Made by a program: the position numbers and the translations under genes. From positions 757,446 through 795,730 of the forward strand of contig PJRA01000114.1 of the NCBI GenBank assembly GCA_016987375.1: DNA of 38,285 nucleotides, written 5' to 3'. The notes beneath the pieces are model-generated. The model saw only the letters and a program-made list of their open reading frames with translations, did not search any database and was not told the DNA's origin. Below, piece by piece: positions 1-11,900 of the stretch (its first letter is position 1; each line of letters opens with the position of its first letter). This DNA comes from Brachionus koreanus (Eukaryota > Rotifera > Eurotatoria > Ploima > Brachionidae).

Positions 1-1301
1 GATCTCTAACTGCACTTTTTAAAACTTGGTTTTCCAGTTCTACGTTGAAAAGTTTCGAACGCAAAAAAATCCATGTTTCCTAACCGCAACTAGATGGAGA
101 AATCTCTACTTCATCTATTTGCCTTGATTTTTTTGCAAGCCTCGAGACTCCAAGTTCAGTTCTATACTGCGAATTAGACAACGGTGTACGTTCCGATTCG
201 TCAGTGACAATTATAAATTTATGTTAATTTTTATGTTAATTATGTTAATTTTGTTAATTTAGTATTTATGATAAACAACTATATTTATGTAAATTTTCAA
301 ATTTTGAAAATTTTAACTTACGTTCTGAGATGGCTAGACTATATAGCAGCTTGTTGGATAGTTCGATTCGACGGTTAGATTAAGCTGTTGGATCGGACGG
401 TTAGGTTTTCGTGTTTAACGGTTGAGACGGCTAAGACGAACGTTTCGGTCGTTTTAATTGATTTTGTTTTTCAAAAATTTTCGAATTTAAAATTTTTTTC
501 TTTTATAATTTTTTTATTTGATTCTTTGATAGTTCTGTCATCTTTTTTTTAATTTTAATTTTAATTATAATTTTAATTTTAGTATACCATTGCAAATAAG
601 TGAATGTCTTTAAAATTCACATCTGGATTATGGCACAGACACCACTTAAAATATACACAATAAAATTTTATAAAGTAGCTTTTAATTAATACCTTAAAAT
701 TTTAATTAATTTTCAGAAAAAATATTAATTTGTAACTAAATCATAGCTAAATTTGAAATTTTCAAAAATTCAAGTGCTTAATATTTAAATAAAAATAAAA
801 ATGTTTTAAAAAACTTTTTTTAAAAATATTTAATTCAAGAAATTTCTTTAAAATAAAATATTAAATTTGAGGCTTGAAATTAAATACAGCCGATATTTTT
901 AAAAGTTCAATGATTTCAAAGACTTTTATTTAAGACTTATTTCGGTAAGGTAATCGGTAAGATGAAAAATTTTAGTATGTACAAAGAGCTTAAAATTTGA
1001 ATAAACTAGTTACATGTTACAATTTTTTTATTCAAGAATGAGTGAATGCATGTAAATTTTTTCTCAAGATAAGGAGAAAATGAGTTGATTTTTCAAAAAT
1101 GAATGCAAATTTGATTTATTGAAGTTCTTAAGAATTTAAACTAAATTCTTTAAATTAGATAAAAATTTATTCATAGTCTCCTTATGTTAAAATTTTCTAA
1201 CATTCACTCAGTTTTGAATAATGAAGAAATTATAAATATTTCGAAATGAATTAAAAAATAATGACTTGTAGAAGAGTGAATTTTTCTACAGTTTAAATAT
1301 T
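1..1301. other. AT-rich intergenic DNA, no gene seen
   Basis: No open frame with recognisable protein features on either strand. Positions about 340-450 are richer in GC and contain several loose copies of a CGGTTAG-like word; the rest is A/T-rich sequence with many homopolymer runs. The PLA2 promoter should lie at the right end, but I see no clear TATA or initiator site. Confidence 0.6.
221..260. repeat. short imperfect tandem repeat of a TATGTTAATTT-like unit
   Basis: Four adjacent, slightly varying copies of a GTTAATTT-containing unit of about 10-11 bases. It is a simple AT-rich repeat with no apparent function. Confidence 0.5.
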
Positions 1302-2807
1302 ATGAATTTCTGTCTTATAATAAATTTAATTTTTTATGTAAAATCTGTCATAGGAACCGAATCGAATGGCTATTTGAATGAACTATGGTCAATGACAGAA
1401 CGAATAGGTAAAAGTTATCTAAGTCATATAATTCAGAATAGAGACATGGATTTTAGAGAATGCGAATTTCTGTGCCCAAATAAAAGTTTCATTTTTTTTC
1501 CTAATCGTGATAAATAAAAGAGTAAAGTGTATATTTAAAGGAAAACCTAGATCAAATCCAGCTCATATTTCAATTCCAAATGGATGTGGATCTTATGACT
1601 TTAGGATTGATTTTGATAAATTAAAAATGCATGATATAACCAAGTGCTGTAACGAGCATGATAATTGCTACGCAACATGCAATCAGAAAAAAATAGATTG
1701 TGATAATATATTTAAAAAATGCCTATTAAACTTTTGCAATGAGAAAAAAAAACAGATCAGAATTGATTTATTAGAACCTGGTAAGAATATTTTTTAACCT
1801 TTTTTTTTAACTAAGCTATAGTGTCCCAAATCATAAATTGTAGTCAGATATATCAGTTTTGAGTCTAATAGCCTTTGTCAGATCCTATCAATCTAAATAA
1901 TTTTTGTTTTAGATTAAAGCTGAGAAATTTTTTTGGGAAAATTTTTTTTTCAATTTATGTTAACTGAGTTTAAAATTGTAAATTTCAAGTTTTACATTTT
2001 TAGCTTCTATTAAATTTTGATGTTTTTTTTTTCATTTCCTGTGTCATTGATAACAATTGAAAATACAATACTATTTTCCAATATTATATTTTTTTCAACA
2101 AGATACGTAAAATATAATAAATTTATGATTTTCTATTTAGGTAAATTTACTTTATGTATCGTAAGCTATTGTAAAAAAAGCCGAACACCGCTGTCCTTTT
2201 ATTAGAATAACCTAAAAGAGTCAAATAATTCTTTTTATCACTACAATCAGACTTTTTTAAATTCATATATCTTTTTTGTTCGTGATTTCAATCATCAAAG
2301 AAAAATTAAATTCACATATTCTTTGGCGAAGTGAAATTTTTTATCTTTTTTGAAATTGCTCTTTTTGCTCAAAAATTTAAAATTCAAAATTTAAATTTGT
2401 TGCAATCAAAATTAGAGAGTTTTAAAAGTTAAAAGACTTTGTTAATTGCATTGCAATGAAATTGCCAAAATTAAAAATAGTTAAAAAATTTTATTCTTCA
2501 TTTATTCCGATTTCGGAAAAATATTAATTAAGGAATAAATTGAAAAAATATCCAAAAAAATCAAAAAATAATTACTATTGCTGTTCTAACAAATCGAAAA
2601 CTGATTAAAAAGTTAACATGACCGCCTTTGCCATAATAGATAACTTTTTTTTTAATTTTCCTATAAAATTTTTTGTTTAATAAATTAATTTTCTGATAAA
2701 TTCTCTTTATAGCTTGTACGGAAGTGGCCAATTTCATGTATGAAGTTGTTAGAATGTTGGGATGTCCTGTATATGGATCATCACAAAAAAATGCATGCCT
2801 ATGTTAA
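1302..2807 (+). CDS. PLA2G12: secreted phospholipase A2, group XII, three exons
   Basis: Exons proposed at 1302-1485, 1541-1780 and 2713-2807, giving 172 residues. The start is an ATG opening a hydrophobic signal peptide (MNFCLIINLIFYV...), so the protein should be secreted. Exon 2 carries the calcium-loop word NGCGS and the catalytic CCNEHD motif, with His101 and Asp102 as the active-site pair, then a Cys-rich helix (CYATC, CD..F..CL). Exon 3 supplies ACTEVANFMYEVV, LGCPVY and a terminal NACLC, as in group XII enzymes. The family hydrolyses the sn-2 ester of phospholipids, and group XII members have an atypical calcium loop and weak activity. The second intron (1781-2712) has a perfect GTAAGA donor. 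The first intron is only 55 nt, with a weak GTTTCA donor; it resolves a frame change and gives the family's spacing between the first Cys pair and NGCGS. Family certain, first splice probable. Confidence 0.9.
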
Positions 2808-2819
2808 ATTTTCATTTAA

Positions 2820-2825
2820 AATAAA
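2820..2825 (+). terminator. polyadenylation signal AATAAA for the PLA2 gene
   Basis: AATAAA lies 13 bases after the PLA2 stop codon. The implied 3' end falls inside the 119-bp gap to the convergent CEP192 gene. Confidence 0.6.
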
Positions 2826-2846
2826 GGAAAATATACAAGCTCAAAT

Positions 2847-2852
2847 TTTATT
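2847..2852 (-). terminator. polyadenylation signal AATAAA for CEP192
   Basis: On the minus strand an AATAAA lies about 75 bases after the CEP192 stop. With the PLA2 signal at 2820 on the other strand, the two mature 3' ends probably overlap by a few tens of bases. Confidence 0.5.
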
Positions 2853-2926
2853 CTACAAAAATTAGTGATTAATATAAGAATCCTAATAATAAAAATATTC
2901 ATTAAATCATTTGACATAAAAAAAAT

Positions 2927-5900
2927 CTAATTTTGAACACATTTTGCTTTAATTGTACAACTTAAAGGCACTTCATAAATATCAACTTTAATCAAAATTT
3001 TGTCCGAGTACTCCCCTACTGCCTTGGGTCTGAATTCAATCGGTATCTTAATATAATGCTTAGGTGCCACATTCAAGTCGACATGCTTACAAAAAAATGG
3101 CTCTATTAAAGTGAACACACTTATTCTACAATCAATCGATTCTCGATTGTGAATAGTTACAAAGCCTTTGTTCATTTGATTGACTATCGTGTCAGGAAAT
3201 AATATAACTTCTTCTTTGATTATTACTCTATTTTTAGCTGAACTTAATAGAGAGTTTGATGTTGACGACAACATTGACTGTGCTATTAGTGAGCTTGAAT
3301 TTCCATATGACTTTTCTGATTCCTTTCTACCATCAGCAAATGTGTTTGTCTTAGATCTCAGAAGTCGATTTGCCAATCTAGAACTGGTCGAATCATCTTG
3401 TTGAACCAATTTTTGCTCCAAATTTTTTTCCATTGGAATTGAAGTTCCAGTAAGTCTAAGTTTGCATGTATAGGACAAGGGAGTATCGGCATCGGGACTT
3501 TGCATTAAATTTTGCAAGTCAGTGCGGGTATCAATCTCCCAGTATTGGTTAAACAAACCATACACCTCTCTCGGACAAAATTCTATTTTAATTTTTTGAT
3601 TTTGATTTGGCGGAATGGCGCCAGAATTCGGTGTTATAAAAAAAGCACTGTAATTTGACTTCATTTGCATTTTATCATCATCTTTGGGACGCACAAATGC
3701 CGGCATTGTAGAATATGCCTTCCAATTCACGTAGCTATTTGTCGGATTAGTTAATGTTAGCTCTATTGATTTGCGTTGTGTTACGCACACTGCCGGAAAG
3801 CGTACATGTGCATCATTTCCATCTCGGACTATTTTAGTCGAAGACTCGTCATTTGTCGAGTTTAGACTGAACGATTTGCTCTTTAGAAAAGTGCTCGATG
3901 GTGCATTCATAAAGCTAGCGCTTATCAAAGGCGTCAATGACAAAGAGTCAATTGAATATTGGGTCAGATCTGACATCAGCGAGCCTACTTCGATGGAATT
4001 TGGATAGGGCGTTGACGAGTTTGTCAGACTAGGAGCTAGAGAATTTAGAGAGCTATTTGTCAAATTTTTAATCTTACTGTTGTCATCATTTTTAGAGTAA
4101 AAAGAAATGCGGACATCTTTTTGAATTTTGTTGCACCATATTGAAATGACACCGGACCATGGAAGTTGGGCAAAAACTTCCGGTCTAGGCTTGACTATAA
4201 GCTCTATGAGCCCGTTTGGCTCAATTATACCATTGCTAGGCAATACGCTCAAATAGCTAGAGCGATATTTAACGTCAAATTCAATTTCTTTGCGAACTAA
4301 ATTGTTTTTTAAAAAAATTTTTGATATTTCGTTATTTTTTAGATTTTCCATGGTAATGGAACTTGGACTAACTGACCATGATTCGATTAGATCGCTTGAT
4401 TTTTCATCTTGACTCAACGAAATTTGCACTAAACCATCTTTTTTTTCTACTGTTTCATCAAGATTAAAACTTTCAGTGCACATACTTAAAATTGAGCATT
4501 TTACAGACTGTCTCATGAGTCTCATGCAATCATCTTTGGTAAATTTTGACTTGGAAATTATTGAACTATTTGAAATCGAAGAATCTTCCTGAAAAGACAT
4601 AGCTGATGCAGACGAAAGTCGATGCAACTTGGCTGAACTGTCGTTCATACTCAGTGCATTGGCTGGCAAATTTATGTGTGTTGAAAAAAAGCTGTTATTG
4701 CTAATTAGCTTTGACAAATGTAAATCTAAGAAAGTCGACCATTGTCGACTAGTTGAATTGGCGTTTTGTGCCAATTGGGTACAATATGAATTAATGTCAT
4801 ATTCTATCCAAAAAAAGCACAGCTTAAAGTCTTCTATATTGAAAAATTGAGTTTTTTTGTAGTCTAATTTTTGGCTTAAAATTTCTAAATTTAGTACAAA
4901 CACTTCATTGGGCTTGATCTCGATCCATTTTAGCTCAGCACTTGAACTAAATTGAGATTCTTTGTTTGCCAAAAGACGCAGTCTGTTCCAAAACCCATTT
5001 GAACTCGAGCCCAAGTCATACACAATCTCAGTTATTTTTGATCCATTATCAAAAAGTAATTCCTTGTCAATTTTTGAATTGTATACACAGGGATAAGCTA
5101 TTAATTTAGAACAAGAATTGTTCTTAAGTCTTAATATTTTTCTGAAAACACTTCTGACACTTGTCGAGCTTGTCTGCATCAAATCAACAGAAAAACTGAA
5201 ATTTTTTATGTTACGATGAATCAATTGTTGTCCAAGAGGTTCTTTTTGATCAAGTAGTATCTCTTTTAGGCCGCTGTCTATTTCAAGTAGGCTTTGAGCA
5301 TTGAAAGCAACCAAGTAGACATTGAATTTTTGAGTGAAACCGACTGCTGTCATCTTCAACACTCCATTTATGACCTGGCTGTCAGTATTTGTGCTAGGAT
5401 TAAATTTGATTTTTAGCTTGAAATTCTCGCTTGGTTCAAGAGTTAAATTCAAAACAGTCATTGAATCATTTAGCTTTGTATTGGCTTGAATCATCTCGTT
5501 CGAAAACTTGAAACAATTGTAATTCGAACAAGTCAATGTTAGCTGTACCTTAATTCTAAAGTTGTTTGAATTGGCAATTAGAAATTCGTCAGTTAGACCA
5601 GATGATATGTCCAAATGTTGGTTGTATTTGTGCGAAGAATTCAATGAATTTCCAAAGAATAAAATTGGCCTCGACGATGACAATTTTAGAGATTTTTTCT
5701 CAATATTTTTTATATTCTCAATTTTTTTTTTAACAAATCTTAAATTAATAGGAAATTCAAATTTAAACCCATTTGGTTTTATTTCAACCACCAGTTTAAC
5801 ACTTTGTTTTTCATCCACTTCATTTTCTTTCAGCTGACCAGTGAGCTTTGTCGCTAATATCTTGGCAAATTGTTTTTGTTTTAATTTTGATTGCAAATAT

Positions 5901-8900
5901 AGAAGGGAATCGTCCAGTTTAAGGTCATAATCACGGAATTTAACCGAAAGAACTTGCTGTTCATTGAGTGTTAAGAAACATTCTACTTCTATATCAATAT
6001 TGCCAGCATTTGACAATGAAATAGCTTGCTCTATGACTCTCACATTCTTGCTAGTATTCATTTCGTTTACACTTGTAAGAGTTTTGTCTTTATCTTCACA
6101 AAAACTGTCTATTCTAGCCGATTCGGATGCTTCCTCTGGTATTTCAAAATCTATAAAGTTCTGATACGAACTGCTCCTTAGTCTTGCATAGCCTAAAACT
6201 AATTTTATGTCTATTCTATTAAGAAGATATTTTTTTAAAATTGAGCATGAAGTTGGATTTTCAGCTGAATTAAGGTAGTAATATATGTAAAGGCTTGATT
6301 TTATTTGTAATGGTTCTACTTGATCAACGGAACATGGATCAAGTTGAGAAATAAAATCTTTAAAAAAATTCAAATTGGATGTGTCAAGCTTAATGAAAAA
6401 CTCAAATAAATTGACCATTAGATCAAAGCTAACTTTGTTGTTGGTATCATCCATTACATTTCTATCTGCATTGATGGAAAGAATTTTGCGTAATTTTGAT
6501 CTTAAAGTTGACTCATTGAATTTTTTCTTGATTAAACCAATACGACCAGAAGGTTTTTCGCCATCGATTTTTTTTTCTTTTTCTTCCAAGTCAACCGCAT
6601 AGCTATCGATAGTCCAGTCTGTCGAGTCCACGAGCTCGATTTGAAAATAAGAGCCTGGTGTTTTATTAATCAAATTTGGGTTCGTCAATTTGCCATGTAA
6701 GCGCAATATTTGTCTGCAGCCTTCGGCTATGTGACCAAAATCTATTGAAGTTTTATCAAATTCAATTATTGGAAGCTCGAATTTTCCATAGTGAGCCGAT
6801 GAAATCGAAGCTGTTGAATTTGAATACAAAGTATCACCCAACAACTTGGTATTCATTGCTTGATTTAGTGAGTTTGTGCTTACATTAGATGAAAAATTTG
6901 TCTTGTTTATTAGAGCTTAATTAAAAAAAAATTATTTCTTTATTGGCTTATTTAAAATTTATTTTTAATAAAAATTAATTATTTCATTCAATTTTTTCAT
7001 AGTTTTTTGATATTTCAAATAAAACATTCCTTCAAATTGAGTTATGAGGAACCTTTTGATGCCCGTATTTTTAATATTAATTTCATAGATTTTGGACACA
7101 ATTTTTTTCTCAACTTGAATTAATATTCAGGATTTTACTCGTTTTTGCTAATTTCAAAGTAGAGTTTTTGGATAATTCCTATAATACCACCCGACCGCGG
7201 TCCGTGTTTTAGCATAAGCCTTTTAAACTATATTTTAAATATTTTGAAATATTTTTTCTTTTTATGTTCTTTTTTTTTTGAAATTGTTGAAAAAGCTAAA
7301 AGAAAAATTAAAAATTCTTTTTCTACTAGTATAAAATATTGTATGCAAAGTGGACTAGCTGATTCAAAGTTTGACTGTGCAATAATTCTGCAATTTTAAT
7401 TTATCTAAGTGAATTGCTAATGCATAAAGTTACTTGAAGATTTTCAGAGTTTTTGTAAAGGGGATACAAATTTAGTTTTTTGTAATTTTTATGCTGTTAA
7501 GCTTTTTTGTTGACCTAAAACTTAATAGTTAATCACATTATTTCAAAATCCCAGGGTTTCGAAATCAATCTCTTTATAGTCCCTCATCAATTCCTTTTCT
7601 ATAAACCGCATTGGATGGCTTGAAAATATGAAAAATCATTCAAATTAAATATTTTTTCTTTAATAGTTAACACCCCAGTGTCAATTTGACACCAACTTTA
7701 TTCTCATATATCTTATAAAGATAAAATCATATTCGTCTAATAGTTTCGATAGTCCATTCATTCAGTCTATGGGTAATTTTTATTGTAGAATTCAAATCTG
7801 AAAAAACATTCTGAAAATTTTTTTCGGTTGAGGAGCTGTATAGGCTCAAAGTCGACCTATTTTTAAAATACACAAAAACTCTTATTACAATTAATTTTTT
7901 TGATTTTTGAACATAAAATTTGAATTTTTAGTACAAATTGTTTTAGGATATGATTTTTAATTAAATGTTATGGCTAATCTTCATTATGTAAAAAATAACA
8001 TAAAAAAAAACCCTGAAAAATATATATTTTAAAAGTTTAACTGATAATAACTTTTCAGCGGAACCATGTTTTTTTTTTTGGAAAAATCACATGCTGATGT
8101 ATTTTTTAGTGTAAAATTCAAAAATGGACTCGTTTAAATCGTTTAAATTTTGAATTATTTAAAATTTTTTATTTTTAGCCTAAATTTAGCCTAATTTTAC
8201 AGGGCTTAGATGACGACTTAGACAAAAAACAACCCTAAATTCGTAATCTACATCAAAAAAACTCTTAGGATCAATTTTCTGATTATTTCCATCAGGTATG
8301 AAGGGTTAAAAGGTTAATTAATTTAATGTTAATTTAATGTGGTATTTTCCTTGCTATTTCCTCGAACCTGACACAATGGCCTATAAGTTTCAATAAGTTT
8401 TTAAATTGTAATATATAAACTTATTGATCTTAAGGTGACAAATTACATCATCCTTTGCATAATATCCTTCCTCAGTTCTAGACACTTACAAAATAAACAC
8501 AAATAACTCACTAAGTGGTCCATTTCAAATAAAAGCTGATGTCCCACAAGGATCCGCAATGGACCTTCTCCTCTTTAACATCTTCATTAATGATATCTCA
8601 ATAAAAAACAAAACTAATTCATGTTATTCGCTCCTGTTTTCTGACGATTTAGTTACATTTTTTATTTTAAGAAAAAAGGGCAGCGTTGAATCTCAAATTT
8701 ATAAATACCTAAGTGAAATTGAACCTTGGCTTTGTAAATGGAAGATGAAAATTTAAATAAAAAAATTCTCTTCCATAATATTTTCTCAAAGTAATAGTAG
8801 TCCTAAATTAAAGCTCTCTTTCTTTAGTAAAATTCTGCCTTATTCAAATTCCTTTAAATTCCTGGGAATCACGTTTGACAAACGACTAAACCTTAATATA

Positions 8901-11900
8901 ACTTTAAGTCAAGAGATATAAACTATCTTACGCCATTGTGTAGTTTTTATCTTACTATTGATGAATTCTTTTCACTAATTAAAACACATATATTTGTTAA
9001 ACCTTTATCTTATATAAAATTATCTAAATAAACTTTTGACCATGTTTAAAAACCAGTATCATATGTTTATATTAGTTTTTTAATATTATTTTAATATTAT
9101 AAAATTACCCTGAGTTGTTTGCATGTCATCGTAAAATTTTTGAACACATGGTATGAATGAATTAAATGGTATAAATGCAACTGGCACTAAACCATTTGCA
9201 GGGTTATTCGAATTTGTTGAATTGTTGATCATAGCTGCCGCTAGATTGTTTATTACATTAAACTGAGAATTAATAGTGTTTGATGGATCAGATGAAGTGG
9301 ACGATGTGGAAGAAACATTAGAAATAGATTGTCTATTTTCTTCGCTAGCAGTTTGAATTTCAGCATTTTTTTGCTTTTTGGCAATTTTGTTATTCTTATG
9401 CTTATGATTTGAAATCAGAGTTGAGTCATTGCGTTCAGGAATTGATGATATAAAGCTGTCTTGATTTTCAGATTTGTAGAATTTTTCCATTAGACTAGTG
9501 CCTGTTAAACGATTTAAATTTGAACTCTCTGAAATAGATTTGGTCATTTTTGATGGTGTACTAGTCAATGAACCACTGCACTTTTTCGACTCTTTGCTTG
9601 ACTTGTGATCCTTGTGCTTAGCTGCTTTTTGGTTAGATACATCCGATGAGTTTATAGATGAAATAGTCTCGTCTATATGCATGGATGTCTTTCTATTTGT
9701 TTGACTCATTGATGAAGACATCAACGGCTCACTAATTTGCTGCTTGCTAGCCAATCGATTCTGAACCCTGTCCAATTCCTCATTTATTTTATCCAAATTT
9801 TTAAGCTGGCTTCCTTGCTTGGGCTTTTCCATAGACTTTTTGGCCGAATTTTTGGGTTGAATAAAATCACCAGTATCACTGGAATTTAAAGTAAACGAAA
9901 AATTTGACGATGACAGTGTCGAGCCTTGATTATGTGAAAAAGTAATGTCATCATATGTTTGTGGTGTTGATAGCTCTTGTTTGATTTGTTTTTCTTTTAT
10001 TAAATCGTTTTCATTTTGATTAACATCTGATAATCGGACATCAGATTGCTTTTCTTTCAAATAGCTGGGCATATCAGATTTTCCCATAAAAAAATCCTCC
10101 ACTTTAACTTGTTTTTTTCCCGATTCACTAGACACATTAGTTATCTCTAAATTACTTGGTTGTATTTGATTGGGATTTCTCCACCATTTACTCGAATTCG
10201 AGTCGTTTGAAGAGTTCCCAGATGTTTGATTCATTAATGTGAGTTCATTATCGGCAAATTCTTTTCGATTTATTTGTTCATCTTGGTCCAATTGGTCCAA
10301 AAAGTCATCGGCTTGTTTGAATTGAGAAAAAGATGGCTCCAAATTTTGATCTTGATTGAGGCCAAAATTTCCAAGTGAATTATTAAAAGGGTTATCGAAA
10401 GGATTTGCTTGAAAGGAATGTTGAGAATTTTGAATTGCGCTATCAAAAGGATTATGGTTTGTTTGTTTTTCATTTTCTTGCGTTATTTTGGGTTCTTCTT
10501 GAGGCTCTAATGTTTGATTAAAAGTTTTCGAAGGAGTCAAAGGGATGTCTTGAGTGAAATTGAAAGAACCATTTTTTGGATCGGGTCGAACAGTCGATGT
10601 CGAGTATCTAAGATCTTTGCCAGGTTTAGAAATTAAATTTAGATACTCATCAGCGTAATTGTTGGTCAAATGAGCTTGACCAATTCGCTTAACTCTTTCG
10701 ACCGATTGCTGAATAAGCTGTTCCATTCGGTCCGACAGGTTGGACGAAAAATTGAGTGTTGTTTCATTTTTTGTCTCAAGCTTGTCAGCTTGACTTAGAT
10801 TCATTTGCTTAAGACAAGTAGCAGTATCATCGATTCCTGTCAAATTGAAGCTAGCCGAATTTTTATTCATCAGCTCATTAGATAAAGTTGTGTCACACTC
10901 AGGTGCTAATTTTTTGGGACTTGGATTAGTTTTTTCTTCTGTAAATGTTATCTCTGGTTTTGTAGAATGATCTGTACTTGAAATATCCATAGTAAAATTA
11001 ATAGTGTTATTTTGAGTTTTATTTTTTGCTTCGTCAATTTTGCTGTAATTGTTTCGACTGGAATAATTTGAACGATTTGAGTGATCTGAATTAGAACTTT
11101 CAAAGTCTCCGCTATTGCGCAATATGCCTGAAGATTCATCTATCTAAAAAAAAATTTAATTAAAATCGTCAAAAATAAGATAGAACATTTTTTAGACTCT
11201 AATATCTCTTTGAAAAAAAATTTTTTTAAGGATTACTGTTTCAAGAAAATAAACAAAATGTTTTTTTATTCCAAATAAACTTGAATAATCAAAAAAAAAG
11301 CTTTATTATTTATTTAAAATGAAAAATTAGCAAGTAAAAATGTCTCCTAAAAATACTTTTGCGTCCATATGATTTTTTGGGGAATTGTGAAAATTTTTAA
11401 TGTGGGGAAATCTACCCCCTATGAAAAAAAGTTAATACAAATGTTTCATCAGTTTAATTAGTCAAAAAATAAACATCAACGCACGAGAAATAAAACTTGA
11501 AACCCACTTTTGATTAGCTTTTCAATCTTTTGAAAGACAAAATTTAAACTATACTTAAGTTGCACACTAAAATTTTAAAAAAAAATAATTTTCGAACTTA
11601 TAAAAGTGTTGGGTACCGTCAGTGTCTGCCACTGGACCGTCAAAACTTGGTTTGACCCGTCTTGATGGCCGCGACGGATAAATATTTTCGTTTCAAAATT
11701 TCATCTTGTTTTCTTATACTCAATTCTTTTATCCTTCAGATTTTCATATTTTTAGTTTTTTTAAGTTTTATTTCTTTTAAACGGTAATCAAAGCTGTCAA
11801 CACCATTTTTGGCGGTTCAGTGGCCATCACTATAATAGAGCTAAACTAATTTAAATACTTTCCTGTTGTTGTCCTTATTCATTTTAAATGTGAAATAATA

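Noticed and set aside
2017..2205. 62-codon frame in PLA2 intron 2 with a hydrophobic start
   Set aside because: AT-rich composition gives hydrophobic frames by chance. The PLA2 exons on either side join directly with correct spacing, leaving no room for another exon.
10270..11139. Minus-strand frames of 60-70 codons overlapping CEP192 exon 3, including one starting at an ATG at 11139
   Set aside because: They are out of frame with the long exon; only the acceptor before 11143 keeps phase with the upstream donor.
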